From: Rhodoferax sp. OV413
GTDB lineage: Bacteria > Pseudomonadota > Gammaproteobacteria > Burkholderiales > Burkholderiaceae_C
DNA length: 6,700 nucleotides
Direction of reading: 5' to 3'
Assembly (NCBI GenBank): GCA_945861195.1
Contig: CAMATS010000127.1
Location: 1-6,700 of the forward strand
Shown here: one piece after another, positions 6,475 through 6,700 of the stretch
Numbering within the stretch: the stretch's first letter is position 1
Layout of the letters: every line of letters begins with the position of its first letter
The notes under the pieces: generated by a model
The model's input: the letters and a program-made list of their open reading frames with translations, nothing else
What the model was told of the DNA's origin: nothing
Database searches by the model: none
Made by a program: the position numbers and the translations under genes

Positions 6475-6490
6475 ACAATATATTTGTCAA
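6462..6490 (-). promoter_or_regulatory. Sigma-70 promoter of the metallo-hydrolase gene
   Basis: On the - strand a consensus -35 TTGACA (6490-6485) is followed by a 17-bp spacer and TAGACT (6467-6462, four of six matches to TATAAT). Transcription would start near 6455, leaving a leader of about 20 bases. The -10 is buried in the operator. Confidence 0.65.
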
Positions 6491-6496
6491 TATAAT
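6468..6496 (+). promoter_or_regulatory. Promoter of the ArsR/BigR-like regulator
   Basis: A perfect TATAAT lies at 6491-6496, with a weak TTTAAA (6468-6473) 17 bp upstream. Transcription would start near 6503-6504, right at the first ATG of the frame. This makes the next well-supported start, at 6552, more likely, with a leader of about 48 bases. The -35 overlaps the right arm of the operator, so the regulator would repress itself. Confidence 0.55.
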
Positions 6497-6539
6497 ATTA
6501 AGCATGATGAGATCAAATCCTGAGATTTCAAGTCAAGCC

Positions 6540-6544
6540 AAGGA
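6540..6544 (+). promoter_or_regulatory. Shine-Dalgarno sequence that favours the regulator start at 6552
   Basis: AAGGA seven bases before ATG 6552. The in-frame ATGs at 6504 and 6507 have no such sequence and coincide with the predicted transcription start. Confidence 0.6.
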
Positions 6545-6551
6545 AGCCGCA

Positions 6552-6700
6552 ATGAATTCAATGACGCTGGAGCTCTCGCAGATGCAGGCTGGGGCCGGCC
6601 AGGCCTGCAAGCTCATGAAGGTCTTGGCCAACGCCGACCGCCTGATGATCCTGTGCCAACTCAGCCAGGGCGAAAAGCGGGTGGGTGAATTGGAGGAGCT
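6552..6700 (+). CDS. bigR: ArsR/SmtB-family repressor, BigR/SqrR-like (3' end outside window)
   Basis: The first 49 codons of a winged-helix repressor of the ArsR/SmtB family. The segment ACKLMKVLANADRLMILCQL followed by GEKRVGELEEL matches the start of this family's DNA-binding domain. Cys35 in LMILCQL (numbered from 6552) corresponds to the first of the two conserved cysteines of BigR and SqrR, which form a disulfide or polysulfide link when sulfide or persulfide is present and so release DNA. The second cysteine would lie downstream of the window, so redox sensing cannot be confirmed here. It is divergent from the Blh-like gene and separated by an operator that overlaps both promoters, so autoregulation and control of the dioxygenase gene are expected. 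The frame is open from ATG 6504, an alternative start that would add 16 residues. Confidence 0.87.
   Translation, partial: MNSMTLELSQMQAGAGQACKLMKVLANADRLMILCQLSQGEKRVGELEE

Overview
The window is GC-rich (over 60% by eye) and carries seven protein genes, two of them cut by the window edges. The family signatures and the intergenic repeat after lolC point to a betaproteobacterium of the Burkholderiales, probably Comamonadaceae (a Rhodoferax/Polaromonas-like lineage). That assignment rests on recognising gene styles and the repeat, not on a search.

Left part (1-1240, + strand): the C-terminal end of a LolC/LolE-type permease, then lolD, the ATPase of the LolCDE machine that releases lipoproteins from the inner membrane. 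Between them lies an 81-bp-period repeat (two copies, 374-501). It contains no stop codon in the lolD frame, so the ATG that overlaps the lolC stop is still in frame with lolD through the repeat. A well-placed Shine-Dalgarno sequence nevertheless marks the ATG at 557 as the likely working start.

Middle (1315-5379, - strand): a tight four-gene operon, read right to left: membrane-anchored trypsin-like (HtrA-type, no PDZ) protease, MoxR-family AAA+ ATPase, DUF58 protein with a VWA-like fold, and a three-helix membrane VWA protein (BatA-like). Gaps are 33 bp, 31 bp and a 4-bp ATGA overlap. MoxR/DUF58/VWA sets are thought to act as ATPase plus metal-dependent adaptor modules in envelope maturation or stress; here the set is headed by a periplasmic-facing protease. 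A stem-loop covers the moxR stop codon and sits just upstream of the DUF58 start, which lacks a visible Shine-Dalgarno sequence. The operon converges on lolD with a 74-bp gap.

Right part (5557-6700): a Blh/ETHE1-like metallo-beta-lactamase-fold protein (probable persulfide dioxygenase, - strand) diverges from an ArsR/SmtB repressor of the BigR/SqrR type (+ strand, cut by the window end). The roughly 65-bp spacer is only about 17% GC. It holds a perfect 10-1-10 inverted repeat that overlaps the -10 of the leftward promoter and the -35 of the rightward one. This is a compact sulfide/persulfide-responsive switch in which one operator could control both genes.

No tRNA, rRNA, CRISPR array, insertion sequence or phage gene was seen.
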